Counted from the first letter of the stretch, positions 49,062 to 58,216 are shown. The stretch is 64,000 bases of DNA from Myxococcales bacterium (GCA_016717005.1 JADJUF010000041.1:62001-126000); one strand, 5' to 3'. The notes: generated from the letters alone by a model not told the origin. Translations and numbers: made by a program.

Positions 49062-51299
49062 TCAGCGCGACGCGGCGCTGACCAGCAGCGTGTCGGCGGT
49101 CGCGCGGTGACCGTGATCCCCGTAGAGCGCGTCGAGCACCGCGTCGGCGCGCGCGGCCACGCGCGCGTGCAGCGCCGGGTACGCCGGGTGGGCCCGGAGC
49201 CCGGCCAGCGGCGGGCACCGCTCGAGCCAGTGGCGATCGAACAGGCCGTGGTCGATCGCGAGCTCGACCATCGCGACCGCGGTGGCGAGCTCGCCGACGC
49301 CGCCGGCGAACTCGGCGACGAGCTGCGCGATCAGCGCGCGCCGCCGAGCGCTGTCGCCGCCGTTCGCCGACAGGCTCGCCAGGACCTGGGCGCGGACCGG
49401 GGCCCACGGCCCGCCCGCGACGGCGTCACCGATGGCGTCGGCCAGCGCGCGCTCGAACATCGGCGGCAGCGTCGCCCCGCCCATCTCGCGCCGGATCGCC
49501 GCGACCTCGTCGGGGCGCCCGCGCCAGCCGGCGAAGCGCAGGCGCACGCCCACGCGCCCGACCGGATCGCCGGTGACGGCGCGCAGCTCGTCCATGACCC
49601 GGTCGTGCTCGCCCCAGCGCTGCTCGAGCGCGTAGGCCCGGGCCAGATCCCAGCGCGGCGCCTCGAGGCCGGGCTCCATCTCGAGCACGTCGGCGAGCCG
49701 GGCCATGCCGTCGACCAGGTAGCCGGCCTCGAGCAGCATCCGCCCCAGCCACTCGTGGGCCTCGGGCAGGTACGGCGCCCGCGCGATCGCGGCGCGGAAG
49801 TGGACCGCGGCCGCGGTCGCGTCGCCCTGGTGCAGCCGCAGGTGGCCGCTGGCGATCTGGGTCTCGGCCAGGTGCGGCGCCGCCGCCGCCGCCGCGGTCG
49901 CGCGGGCCGCGGCCACGCCCAGCGCGCCCGGCTGCGGGGTCGCGGCGAAGAACGCCGCGCGGACCTCGCACATCGCCAGGCCGGCCATGATGCGCGCGTC
50001 GCCCGGCGCCGCCGCCAGGGCCGCGGCGAAGTCGGCGCGGACCAGGGCGCGCGCGTCGCCCTCGCGCCGCAGCCCGGCCTGGGCCCGCCACAACAGCTCG
50101 CGCGCCGTCGCCGTGATCGGCGGCTCGTCGTCGCCGCGCTCCGGCCCGGCGCCGACCGCCGCCGCGATCAGCCGGCTGGTCAGCTCGGCGCCCTCGACCA
50201 GCGCGTCGACGTCGAGCGGGATCGACAGCGTCACCGCCTCGCGCCGACCGGTCAGCGCGATCGTCACGATCGCGTGGTCGCCGCCGGTGACGACGACCCG
50301 GGCGCCGCGGCCGCCGACGTCGCCGTGGGTGCGGCGCGCGAGGCGCATGTGCCCGCGCCGCGACAGCCGCCGCAGCAGCTCGAGGTGGAACCCGCTGACC
50401 CGATGCGCGACCGCCGCGGGCGCCGCCGGCGGCGCGACCAGCACCGTCGGCAGGCCCAGATCGTCGGGCGCGCTCGCCGGCATCGGCGCCGAGGCCGCCG
50501 CGCGGGCCGGGACCAGCGCCGCCCGCAGCGCGTCGACGCCGGGCCAGCGCGCGCGCGGATCGAACGCGACGGCGCGCGCGATGATCGCCGCCAGCCCCGG
50601 CTCGATCGCGGACAGCGCCGGCGGGCGGTGGTCGGGGTCCTGCTTGGCGTCGAGGGTGGTGCCGAGATCACCGGCGAAGGCGGGCGCGCCGATCACCATC
50701 TCGTACAGCACCAGCCCGAGCGCGTAGACGTCGACCAGCGGCGTCGGCGGCTCGCCGCGGGCCTGCTCCGGCGCCATGTACAGCGGCGTGCCGCTCGAGC
50801 CGTCCTCGGCCGCGGTCGCGAGCGCGGCCACGCCGAAATCGGTCAGCACCACGCGGCCGTCGGGCGCCAGCATCACGTTGGCCGGCTTGAGGTCGCGGTG
50901 GATCACGCCGGCCGCGTGGGCCGCCGCCAGCGCGTCGCACAGCTCGGCCGCGCCCGCGATCGCCCCAGCCGGGGTCAGCGGTCCGGCCCCGAGCCGCTCC
51001 TCGAGCGACTCGCCCTCGACCAGCTCCATCGTGAAGTACGCCAGCTCGTCGGTGACGCCGAGCTCGTAGGTCCGCGCCACGTTCCGGTGGGTCACCCGCC
51101 GCGCCAGCTTGACCTCGGCCCGGAACCGCTCGAGCACGCCCGGCACCCGGGCCACCTCGTCGCGCACGACCTTGAGCGCGATGGCCTCGTCGAGCTCGCG
51201 ATCGTGCGCGCGGTAGACGTCGCCCATGCCGCCGTGGCCGATCCGCTGGATCAGCTCGTACCGGTTGGCGATGGTGGCGCCGATCAACCCGAGATCCAC
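49062..51299 (-). CDS. Serine/threonine protein kinase with TolB-like and TPR regions (copy 2)
   Basis: A 745-residue paralogue of the downstream kinase with the same plan: GHGGMG loop, Lys 43, HRDLKPAN, DFG and GTPLYMAPEQ, then the TolB-like and TPR regions. Whole stretches are identical in the two proteins (for example FRAAIARAPYLPEAHEWLGR), while the middle third and linkers differ, so duplication followed by divergence is likely. Only 26 bases separate the stop of this copy from the start of the other, yet both have TANNNT promoters. The GTG was chosen on the promoter and on the match to copy 1. Confidence 0.88.
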   Translation of the reverse strand: MDLGLIGATIANRYELIQRIGHGGMGDVYRAHDRELDEAIALKVVRDEVARVPGVLERFRAEVKLARRVTHRNVARTYELGVTDELAYFTMELVEGESLEERLGAGPLTPAGAIAGAAELCDALAAAHAAGVIHRDLKPANVMLAPDGRVVLTDFGVAALATAAEDGSSGTPLYMAPEQARGEPPTPLVDVYALGLVLYEMVIGAPAFAGDLGTTLDAKQDPDHRPPALSAIEPGLAAIIARAVAFDPRARWPGVDALRAALVPARAAASAPMPASAPDDLGLPTVLVAPPAAPAAVAHRVSGFHLELLRRLSRRGHMRLARRTHGDVGGRGARVVVTGGDHAIVTIALTGRREAVTLSIPLDVDALVEGAELTSRLIAAAVGAGPERGDDEPPITATARELLWRAQAGLRREGDARALVRADFAAALAAAPGDARIMAGLAMCEVRAAFFAATPQPGALGVAAARATAAAAAAPHLAETQIASGHLRLHQGDATAAAVHFRAAIARAPYLPEAHEWLGRMLLEAGYLVDGMARLADVLEMEPGLEAPRWDLARAYALEQRWGEHDRVMDELRAVTGDPVGRVGVRLRFAGWRGRPDEVAAIRREMGGATLPPMFERALADAIGDAVAGGPWAPVRAQVLASLSANGGDSARRRALIAQLVAEFAGGVGELATAVAMVELAIDHGLFDRHWLERCPPLAGLRAHPAYPALHARVAARADAVLDALYGDHGHRATADTLLVSAASR

Positions 51300-51305
51300 G
51301 GGCCC

Positions 51306-51311
51306 AGTGTA
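51306..51311 (-). promoter_or_regulatory. -10-like TACACT, six bases before a GTG
   Basis: TACACT on the minus strand, six bases, GTG of kinase copy 2; supports the start. Confidence 0.55.
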
Positions 51312-51552
51312 CGCGAGCCGGCCGGGCCGGCGCCGGCGCACGGCGCCCGGACGTCTCGACCTGCAGGAAGTGCTCGGCGGACGCGTCGATCGCCGCGCAA
51401 CCGCGCTCGGTCGGGCGCACCGCCCGCCGCCGGACCTCGATCCACGCGTTCTCGATGTACGTGCCGATGCCGGACTCGCCCGCGAGGATCTGGTCGGGCG
51501 CCGCCGGGGCGATCACCCGCGCGCCGACGCCGCGACGGTCGCGCTCGCCGGC
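51312..51552 (-). other. Gap with a protein-like fragment without an end
   Basis: Directly after the esterase stop and in its frame, a GTG at 51516 begins a stretch that reads as real protein for ~45 residues (LAGESGIGTYIENAWIEVRR, then CAAIDASAEHFLQVE), then continues as antisense-like composition through the kinase gene. It may be the remains of a gene broken by the kinase duplication or a chance reading. I do not call it a gene. Confidence 0.3.
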
Positions 51553-52269
51553 CTACGCGGCGAGCGTGCGCGCCAGCAACTCGCCGACGCCGGCGAGCAC
51601 CGGCGGTGGCAGCTCGTGCCCGCCCGGGAACGGCATGAAGCCGACCTCGGCGCCGGCCGCGAGCATGAAGTCGCGCAGCCGCTCGGCGCCCGCGAACGCC
51701 AGCAGCGGATCGCGGGTGCCGTGGCTCTGGAACACGGTCACGCCGGCGAGCGCGGCCGCGCGCGGGGCCCACACCGCCTCGGCCAGGAGCGTGCCCGACA
51801 TCAGCGCCAGGCCGGCCACCGGCGCTGGCGCGTGGAGGGCGACGTCGACGGTGAGCATCGCGCCCTGGGAGAAGCCGCCCAGCACGGTGCGCTCGTCGCG
51901 GCGCCCGAGGTCGCGCGCCAGCGCCGCGAGCACCTCGAGCATCGCGGCCCGGGCGTCGGCCAGCCCGTCGGGCACCTCGATCGCGCGATCGACCGGGCGG
52001 CCGGCCGCCACCTCGCGCTCGAGCCGCGCCAGATCGATCATCCACCAGGCCCGCCCGTCGCCGTAGGGGCCGCCGAGCGCCAGCGGCGCGGCCGGGAACA
52101 CCCAGCGGGTCCCGGGCGGCGCCTCGACGTAGCTCGCGAGGTCGACCAGATCCTCGCCGGGCGCGCCGAAGCCGTGCAGCAGCACGACCATCGGGCCGTC
52201 GCCGCCGCCGCGATCGTCGGTGCCACCAGTGATCACGCAGTCGAGGGGCCCCACGCGCTGGCGGATCAT
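51553..52269 (-). CDS. Carboxylesterase/phospholipase-type alpha/beta hydrolase
   Basis: A 238-residue enzyme. The catalytic serine is in GFSQGAM, the Asp follows in HGTRDPLLAF and the His in PFPGGHELPP; MVVLLHGFGAPGEDLVD forms the oxyanion hole. This matches the phospholipase/carboxylesterase (YpfH/LYPLA-like) family, which hydrolyses short acyl esters and sometimes thioesters. No signal peptide, so cytoplasmic. It starts at an ATG overlapping the CAP-gene stop by four bases. Confidence 0.88.
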   Translation of the reverse strand: MIRQRVGPLDCVITGGTDDRGGGDGPMVVLLHGFGAPGEDLVDLASYVEAPPGTRWVFPAAPLALGGPYGDGRAWWMIDLARLEREVAAGRPVDRAIEVPDGLADARAAMLEVLAALARDLGRRDERTVLGGFSQGAMLTVDVALHAPAPVAGLALMSGTLLAEAVWAPRAAALAGVTVFQSHGTRDPLLAFAGAERLRDFMLAAGAEVGFMPFPGGHELPPPVLAGVGELLARTLAA

Positions 52270-52799
52270 CGCGGCGCTCCGAACACCTGGGTCCACAGCG
52301 CGCCGGCCTCGACGTGGCCGACGCCGATGTCGACGAAGTCGCCGTTCATGATGTTCATGCAGTGGCCGGTGCTGTTCATCCACTGCCCCATCGTCGCGGC
52401 CGCGGTGCTGTTACCGCCGGCGATGTTCTCGCCGGCCGCGCGCCAGGCGTAGCCGGCCAGCTCCATCCGATCCCACGGCGCCTGGCCCTCGGGGTTGGTG
52501 TGATCGAAGTAGCTGCGGTCGAACATGTCCTTGGTGTGGACCCGGGCCGCGCACCGCAGCGCCGGCGCCATCGTCAGCGGCGGCACCGCCGGCTGGGCCT
52601 GGCCGCCGCAGGTGGCGCCCGCGGCGCGGTGCTGGTTGACGATCACCAGGATCTCGTCCTCGAGCGCGGTCGAGGTGAAGCCGGCGACCGGGCTGCAGTA
52701 GGGCGTGTCGGGCACCGACGGGTCGATCGCTGCGGCGTCGTCGCCGCCGCACGCCGCCACCAGCCCGAGGGTCACGACGTGCCGCGCGCGAATCCGCAT
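52266..52799 (-). CDS. CAP/SCP-domain lipoprotein
   Basis: A 177-residue lipoprotein (HVVTLGLVAAC, Cys 17). The CAP domain is clear: ILVIVNQHRAAGATCGG, LRCAARVHTKDMFDRSYFDH, GENIAGGNSTAAATMGQWMN and STGHCMNIMN, including the conserved His-Glu-His/Glu cluster. CAP proteins are secreted; some bind sterols or act as peptidases. It has an ATG start six bases after TACACT and overlaps the esterase gene by four bases, forming an operon with it. Confidence 0.85.
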   Translation of the reverse strand: MRIRARHVVTLGLVAACGGDDAAAIDPSVPDTPYCSPVAGFTSTALEDEILVIVNQHRAAGATCGGQAQPAVPPLTMAPALRCAARVHTKDMFDRSYFDHTNPEGQAPWDRMELAGYAWRAAGENIAGGNSTAAATMGQWMNSTGHCMNIMNGDFVDIGVGHVEAGALWTQVFGAPR

Positions 52800-52805
52800 C
52801 GGGCT

Positions 52806-52811
52806 AGTGTA
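52806..52811 (-). promoter_or_regulatory. -10-like TACACT, six bases before an ATG
   Basis: TACACT on the minus strand, six bases, ATG of the CAP lipoprotein gene. Confidence 0.55.
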
Positions 52812-52862
52812 CCCGTCGCCGATCGGTTGCGTCGACGATCATCGCCGGGCAAAGTGCCGTCG

Positions 52863-54425
52863 GTGACCGACCCCGATCGCGATCGCCTGCGGGCGCGCCT
52901 GGCCGAGGCCGGCTACACGCCCGGCCGCCGCGACGTCGCGCCGCTGGTGGCGCTGATCGACGACGGCGAGCTGGCGCCGACCTTGCGCCGGGCGCTGGCC
53001 CGGGCGCCGGCCGAGGTGGTGACGCGCGCGATCGCGGCCGCGCTCGCCGGCGCCGCCGACGCCACCGGCGCGGCGCTGGCCACGGTGCTGGCCGACGCCG
53101 CGGCCCGAGATCCCGACGCCCGCGCCGCGCTGATCGCCACCCTCGCCGACCCGCGCCCGCGCACGCAGCGGGCGGCGGTCGTCGGGCTCGGCAAGGTCGG
53201 CGGCGACGACGCCCGCGCCGCGCTGTGCGCGCTGTGGGACCGCCCCGAGCTGGCGCCGCCGCTGCGCCGGGCCGTCGCCGACGCGCTCGGCAAGGTCGGC
53301 GGCGACGACGCCCGCGCTCGGCTGGCGGCCGCGGCCGACGACGGCGATCCCGAGCTGGTCCGCCGGCGCGCCCGCGCGCTCCTGATCAGCGAGCGCGACG
53401 CCGACGCGCGCGCCTCGACGCTGGTGCTCGATCGGGCCCCGGCGACGCCGGTCATCGTCGTGGGCCACTGCCGGGCCGGGCTCGAGCCGCTGCTGGCCGC
53501 CGAGCTCGACGAGGCCGGCGTCCTACCGCTGCGCCTCGGCCCGGGCCGGGTGATGGCGCTGCTCGGCGGACCGCTCGCGCAGGTAGCCGAGGTGCGGATC
53601 GCGCTGGCGATCGGGATCCTGCGCCCGCTGGCCAAGGCCACCGCCGAGGCGATCGCCGACGCCCTCGCCGCCGACGAGGTCGGCGCGCTGCTGGCGGCGT
53701 GGACCGAGGGCGCGATCCGCTGGCGCCTCGACTTCGCGCGCGGCGGCCACCGCCGGGCGCTGGTGTGGGCGACGGCGGCGGCGGTGCGGGCCCGGACGCC
53801 GGCGCTGCAGAACCAGCCGCGCGACGCGACCTGGGACGTGGTGATCGGCGCCGACGAGCACCACCTCGAGCTCCGCCCGCGCGCGCTCGGCGACGCGCGC
53901 TTCGCGTGGCGGGTCACCGACATCCCGGCGGCGTCGCACCCGACGATCGCCGCGGCCCTGGCCCGGGTCGCCGCGCCGACCGCCGACACCACCGCGTGGG
54001 ATCCGTTCGTCGGATCCGGCGGCGAGCTGTGCGAGCTGGCCCGGCTCACCGACGGCGCGCTCCACGGCAGCGATCTCGACGAGCGGTCGCTGGCGGCGGC
54101 GACCGCCAACCTCACCGCCGCCGGCGTCGCGGCGCGCGCGACCCTGACCCTGGCCGACGCCCTGACCCACGCGCCGCCGCCGGTCGACGTGATCGTCACC
54201 AACCCGCCGATGGGCATGCGCCTGCGCGGCGACGTCGGCGCGCTCCTGGCCGAGTTCGCGGCGCGGGTGCCGGCGCGCCTGACCGCGCGCGGGCGGCTGG
54301 TGTGGCTGACGCCGGCGGCGAGCCGCACCGGCCCGCCCCTGGCCCGCGCCGGCCTGCGCCGCACCTACGCGCGCCCGGTCGACCTCGGCGGCCACGAGGT
54401 CATGCTCGAGCGCTGGGATCGCTGA
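52863..54425 (+). CDS. HEAT-repeat, THUMP-like, RNA methyltransferase fusion
   Basis: A 520-residue protein. The first ~180 residues are HEAT-like repeats with a repeated VGLGKVGGDDARAAL/ALGKVGGDDARARL helix pair. Residues ~195-330 look like a THUMP/ferredoxin-like RNA-binding part (IVVGHCRAGLEPLLAAELDE). The C-terminal part is a Rossmann methyltransferase: SAM motif WDPFVGSGGELCELA (about 379) and the catalytic NPPMG (about 446), the order of Trm-G10 or RlmL/RlmK-type enzymes that methylate guanine in RNA. The HEAT extension is not usual in this family. A GTG start without good ribosome binding site is used; it converges with the HAD gene by 26 overlapping bases. Confidence 0.78.
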   Translation: MTDPDRDRLRARLAEAGYTPGRRDVAPLVALIDDGELAPTLRRALARAPAEVVTRAIAAALAGAADATGAALATVLADAAARDPDARAALIATLADPRPRTQRAAVVGLGKVGGDDARAALCALWDRPELAPPLRRAVADALGKVGGDDARARLAAAADDGDPELVRRRARALLISERDADARASTLVLDRAPATPVIVVGHCRAGLEPLLAAELDEAGVLPLRLGPGRVMALLGGPLAQVAEVRIALAIGILRPLAKATAEAIADALAADEVGALLAAWTEGAIRWRLDFARGGHRRALVWATAAAVRARTPALQNQPRDATWDVVIGADEHHLELRPRALGDARFAWRVTDIPAASHPTIAAALARVAAPTADTTAWDPFVGSGGELCELARLTDGALHGSDLDERSLAAATANLTAAGVAARATLTLADALTHAPPPVDVIVTNPPMGMRLRGDVGALLAEFAARVPARLTARGRLVWLTPAASRTGPPLARAGLRRTYARPVDLGGHEVMLERWDR

Positions 54426-55125
54426 CCCCGGCCACGCCCCACGCGGTCAGCGCCGCGCGCACGCCGGCGGCGTCGGCGGCGATCGCCACGTCGGCGGCGG
54501 CCGCGCTCGGCGTCGCCGCCGCGGTCGGCCCGAACCAGATCGCGCGCCAGCCGGCCGCGCGCGCCCCGTCGACGTCGGCCGAGCGCGAGTCGCCGACGTG
54601 GACCGCCGTCGCCGGCGCGCCCCCGAGCGCGGCCAAGGTCAGCGCGAAGATCCGGGGGTCGGGCTTGTCGACGCCGACCTTGCCCGAGTCGATCACCGCC
54701 GCGAACTCGTCAGCCCAGCCGATCTCGGCGAACAGCTCGGCCAGGCGGCCCTCGGAGTTCGACAGCACCCCGACCGCGACGCCGGCCGCGCGCAGATCGC
54801 GCACGAGCGCGCGCATCCCCGGCACCGGCCGCCGCCACAGGTTGCGCGCCGGCTGCTCGGTCCACAGCCACGCCGCCAGCGCGTCGGCGCGCGCGCCGTC
54901 GACGCCCGCCGCGGTCGCGATCAGCTGGGCCATGAACCCCTGCCACGGCTGCGCGTGCCCGCCGGCGCGGACGACCCGCTCGTAGTGCTGCCACGCCGCC
55001 GGCTGCGCCGCCGCGAGCGCCGCCGGGTGCGCGACGACGCCGCGCTCGGCCAGGCGCGCGGCCAGCATCGCGGTGTCGAGCTCGATCAGCGTCTGGCCGG
55101 CGTCGAACGAGACCGTGGTGATCAT
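54400..55125 (-). CDS. HAD-superfamily hydrolase
   Basis: A 241-residue HAD hydrolase. Motif I is FDAGQTL (nucleophile Asp 8, with Gly where a second Asp often sits, as in HDHD3-like members), motif II VLSNSEG, motif III KPDPRIF and motif IV VGDSRSADVDGARAAG. A C1 helical cap lies between I and II. The likely substrate is a phosphorylated metabolite. The ATG overlaps the upstream membrane protein stop by four bases, so they are co-transcribed. Confidence 0.88.
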   Translation of the reverse strand: MITTVSFDAGQTLIELDTAMLAARLAERGVVAHPAALAAAQPAAWQHYERVVRAGGHAQPWQGFMAQLIATAAGVDGARADALAAWLWTEQPARNLWRRPVPGMRALVRDLRAAGVAVGVLSNSEGRLAELFAEIGWADEFAAVIDSGKVGVDKPDPRIFALTLAALGGAPATAVHVGDSRSADVDGARAAGWRAIWFGPTAAATPSAAAADVAIAADAAGVRAALTAWGVAGVSDPSARA

Positions 55126-55586
55126 GGCGCGGGCGGGCTCGGGCCGTCACCGCCGCCACCGCCGCCACCACCACCGCCGCCACCGCCGCCGCCACCGCCG
55201 CCGCTCGGTCGCAGCGACCGCGCGATCACGCCGAGGCCGCCGGCGATCAGCACCAGGATGATCAGCGTGTCGTAGAGCGTCATCGACCGCAGGTGGATGC
55301 GCATGTTGGCGATGATCCCGAGCACGATGATCAGCAAGCCGCCGCCGGCCAGGAGCCAGCCGACCTTCGACGAGCCGTCCCAGAACAGCACCCCGACCCC
55401 GGCCAGCAGCGGCAGGAGCGTCAGCCCGAAAGTCCGATCGTCGCCGGCGCCCCAGCGCCAGTAGCCGCCGTGGACGTCGACCTGCTGGAACAGCAGGTAC
55501 AGGCCGCCGATGGCCATCGCCAGCCCGATGACGAACATGCCGAGGCCGCCGCGGGTGCCGCCGACGTCGCGAAGATCGTGCGCCAT
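55122..55586 (-). CDS. Small four-TM membrane protein with poly-Gly tail
   Basis: A 154-residue protein with four hydrophobic helices (MFVIGLAMAIGGLYLLFQQV, FGLTLLPLLAGVGVLFW, WLLAGGGLLIIVLGIIANM, TLIILVLIAGGLGVIARSL) and a tail of about 18 glycines before DGPSPPAP. Function unknown. I choose the ATG of MAHDLRD because it stands seven bases after TATGGT, rather than an ATG four codons earlier that overlaps the hexamer. It is followed directly by the HAD gene. Confidence 0.65.
   Translation of the reverse strand: MAHDLRDVGGTRGGLGMFVIGLAMAIGGLYLLFQQVDVHGGYWRWGAGDDRTFGLTLLPLLAGVGVLFWDGSSKVGWLLAGGGLLIIVLGIIANMRIHLRSMTLYDTLIILVLIAGGLGVIARSLRPSGGGGGGGGGGGGGGGGGGDGPSPPAP
55148..55203. repeat. GGC/GGT microsatellite encoding a poly-Gly tail
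   Basis: About 18 consecutive glycine codons (GGC and GGT mixed) in the preceding membrane protein. Slippage could alter its length without breaking the frame. Confidence 0.7.
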
Positions 55587-55593
55587 GGCCTCG

Positions 55594-55599
55594 ACCATA
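55594..55599 (-). promoter_or_regulatory. -10-like TATGGT, seven bases before an ATG
   Basis: TATGGT on the minus strand with a seven-base spacer to the chosen ATG; near-leaderless. Confidence 0.45.
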
Positions 55600-55614
55600 G
55601 CGCACGCCGCCCGG

Positions 55615-56610
55615 TCACAAGAGCTTGTTGCGGCGCATGAGGTAGAGGAGCCCGCCCACGATCACCAGCGCCAGGCCCCAGAAGTACAGGTAGCCGTAGT
55701 GCCACTCGGCCTCGGGCAGGACCTTGAAGTTCATGCCGTAGACGCCGCACAGGAACGTCAGCGGCAGGAAGATCACGCTGACGACGGTCAGCTTGCTCAT
55801 GACCTTGTTGGTCTGGTGCGCGACCATGGACATGTAGTTGTTGAGCGCGCCCGACAGGATGTCGCGATCGACCAGCACGTCCTGCAGCACGCGCTCGACG
55901 GTGCCGACCATGTTGCCGAGGAACGGCTGGGTCGCCTCGCTGACGAACGGCGACTTGCGGGTCGACAGATCGGTCAGCACCGCGCGGGCCGGGAGCACGA
56001 CCTTGCGCAGGTGCAGCAGGTCGGAGGTCAGCTCCGACGCGAGCGGGAACACCGACTCGTCGACCGTGGCGATCAGCGCGTGCTGGACCTGCTCGACCCG
56101 CTCCTCGAACACCTTGTGGACCGAGAGGTAGTTGTCGATCAGGTGATCCCAGAGCTCGTAGAGCATGAAGCTCGGGCTCTGCGCGAAGCGCACGAAGTCG
56201 GCGTGGAAGCTCTTGCGCACGGCGTCGAGGAACACCGTCGGCCCGCGGTGCAACGTCACCAGGAACTCGGCGCCCATGATCGCGTCGACGCGCTCGAGGT
56301 CGAACTTGGGGCCGACCAGGCGGCAGCCCGACATGACCAGGTGCACGTAGTCGTCGTAGCGGGCGATCTGCGTGGCCGGCTCGAGCGACAGCGCGTCGTC
56401 GACGATCTCCGGCGCGAACATCGCCAGCTCGGTGAGCAGGCGGCGGGCCTCGGCCGTGTGGGTGATGTCGACGTCGATCCAGACGAACCGGCCGGCGGCC
56501 ATCGCGGCCGGCGCCTCGGCCAGCGGGATCGTCGGATCCTGCTTGCCGGCGAAGTCGAACGCGACCACCGTGACCTGCGGCGCGCGCGCTTCGGCGGATC
56601 CCTCGGTCAT
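55615..56610 (-). CDS. CorA-family divalent-cation transporter
   Basis: A 331-residue protein ending in two TM helices with the GMN signature (YGMNF, 292-294) at the end of TM1, the selectivity motif of CorA Mg2+ channels. The cytoplasmic funnel includes ELWDHLIDNYLSVHKVFEER and the long helix TQPFLGNMVGTVERVLQDVL. It should move Mg2+ (or Co2+/Ni2+) through a pentamer. The ATG is seven bases after TACAAT, and an earlier in-frame ATG lies inside that hexamer. It is a single gene. Confidence 0.92.
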   Translation of the reverse strand: MTEGSAEARAPQVTVVAFDFAGKQDPTIPLAEAPAAMAAGRFVWIDVDITHTAEARRLLTELAMFAPEIVDDALSLEPATQIARYDDYVHLVMSGCRLVGPKFDLERVDAIMGAEFLVTLHRGPTVFLDAVRKSFHADFVRFAQSPSFMLYELWDHLIDNYLSVHKVFEERVEQVQHALIATVDESVFPLASELTSDLLHLRKVVLPARAVLTDLSTRKSPFVSEATQPFLGNMVGTVERVLQDVLVDRDILSGALNNYMSMVAHQTNKVMSKLTVVSVIFLPLTFLCGVYGMNFKVLPEAEWHYGYLYFWGLALVIVGGLLYLMRRNKLL

Positions 56611-56617
56611 CGGCCCC

Positions 56618-56623
56618 ATTGTA
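56618..56623 (-). promoter_or_regulatory. -10-like TACAAT, seven bases before the corA ATG
   Basis: TACAAT, part of GTATACAAT, on the minus strand with a seven-base spacer to the ATG. Confidence 0.5.
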
Positions 56624-56663
56624 TACCCGTCGCGGCGCGGCCGCTGCGCCGGGTCCGCCGCGG

Positions 56664-58016
56664 TCAGCGGCGCATCTTGGCCGTGAGATCCTTCACGACC
56701 TTGACCGGCGTGCCCGCGGTCGCGGTGATCGAGAACGACTCGGAGATCCCGTACTGGCGATTCACCAGCGTCACGCGGTGCGGGCCCGGCTTCAGCTTGA
56801 GCGCACGCTGCGGGGTGGTGAGGCCGGTGCGCTTGCCGTCGACGACGATCTCGCACGGCGGCTTCGCGCCGATCATCAGCACCGCGGCGCCGGTCGGAGC
56901 CGCCGCGGCGACGCGCGGAGGCGCGACGCGCGGAGACCCGGTGCGGGCTGGCGCGGACCGCGCCGGGGCCGCCTCGACCGGACGAGGACGCGCGGGCCGC
57001 GGGCGCGCCGGCGCGGCGACCACCGGCGCCGCCGCGACCTCGGGCGCCGCCGCGACCTCGGGCTCGGCCGCGACCTCAGGCTCGGCGGCGGCCTCGGGCT
57101 CGGCCGCGACCTCGGCCGCCGCCACCGGCTCGGCCGCGACCTCGGGCGCCGCGGCGACCACCGCGACGGGTGGCGCCGGGATCGGCGCCGCCGTCGGCGT
57201 GACGATCGGCGCCGCGATCGGGGCCGGCGCCGCGATCGGCGCCGTGGCGACCGCCGCTGGCGGCGCGACCGCCGCGCCGCGCGGCCACGCGATGACCGCG
57301 GTCGCGGCGACGCCGAGGATGAACGCGCCGCCGATCCAGATCCACGAGCGACCGCCGCTCGGCGCGCGCGGCATGCGCCCGATCTCCGTCGCCTCGACCC
57401 GGGCGGCGCGCGGCGCGTAGCGCCGGCTGGTGCGGACCTGCACCGGCGCCGGTTCGTCGAACGAGACGTCGACGCTGTCGGCGTCGCGGTCGGCGTCGTG
57501 ATCGTCCTCGCTGTCGTGCCAGAACCTGGCCTCGACGCTGGGGGTCCGATCGAGCTCGCTGACCGCCAGCGCGGCGAGCGCGGCCACGGCGTGGGGATCG
57601 ATCTCCTCGTCGACCAGCTCGGGCTCGACCAGGTCGAACGGCCGGGTCGGGACGTCGTGCTCGTTCGACGCGGACGCCGCGATCACCGGCGCGGGCGGCG
57701 GCGCGGCCGCGATCACCGGCGCGGGCGGCGGCGCGGCCGCGATCGGCGAGGTCTCGGTGCGGGGCGCGCCGACCGGCGCCGGCACGCGCGGCGCCGCGAC
57801 CAGGTCGGTGCGGGTGGCCGCGGGCGCGCGGTTGCGCGGCAGCGGCGGCGGCATGGCCGAGACCGCGCCCCGGGCCGGGAACGGCGGTGGCAGCGCCGTG
57901 CGGGTCGCCGGCGCCGGGCGCGGGGACGCGAACAGCTCGTCGTCGGTTTCGACGGGGCGCTGCTGCGCGAGATCGATGAGGCGGTTGACCGCAGTGTTGT
58001 CCGTGCCGCTGGGCAT
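56664..58016 (-). CDS. Membrane-anchored PEGA-domain protein with AP-rich linker
   Basis: A 450-residue protein. A long, acidic and Pro-rich cytoplasmic half precedes one TM (about 225-245; WIWIGGAFILGVAATAVIAW). The extracytoplasmic part starts with an Ala/Pro/Glu-rich linker (repeats of APEVAAEP) and ends in a PEGA domain (GAKPPCEIVVDGKRTGLTTP ... KPGPHRVTLVNRQYG) with a basic tail. Such proteins are often fused to or near serine/threonine kinases. A good AGGAG site is present before the ATG. Confidence 0.75.
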   Translation of the reverse strand: MPSGTDNTAVNRLIDLAQQRPVETDDELFASPRPAPATRTALPPPFPARGAVSAMPPPLPRNRAPAATRTDLVAAPRVPAPVGAPRTETSPIAAAPPPAPVIAAAPPPAPVIAASASNEHDVPTRPFDLVEPELVDEEIDPHAVAALAALAVSELDRTPSVEARFWHDSEDDHDADRDADSVDVSFDEPAPVQVRTSRRYAPRAARVEATEIGRMPRAPSGGRSWIWIGGAFILGVAATAVIAWPRGAAVAPPAAVATAPIAAPAPIAAPIVTPTAAPIPAPPVAVVAAAPEVAAEPVAAAEVAAEPEAAAEPEVAAEPEVAAAPEVAAAPVVAAPARPRPARPRPVEAAPARSAPARTGSPRVAPPRVAAAAPTGAAVLMIGAKPPCEIVVDGKRTGLTTPQRALKLKPGPHRVTLVNRQYGISESFSITATAGTPVKVVKDLTAKMRR

Positions 58017-58216
58017 TCGGTGTCTCCTGGGCGAGGTCCCCCCGGACCGGAGCCTCGTGTATCACTGGCGACACCCGCTACTGGTGAACGGTTACCTCGC
58101 CTTTCCTCACGCGAGCGTGACGCCGGCGTCTCGGTCGCGGACAAGCTGTAACCGACGCTACGTCACGAGCATGGAGACGTAGGGCCACCCCCGCCACCTG
58201 CCTACATCGTCGCCGA

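Noticed and set aside
55148..55203. The GGC/GGT repeats as a CRISPR-like or regulatory array
   Set aside because: They are in-frame glycine codons of a membrane protein with no spacers.
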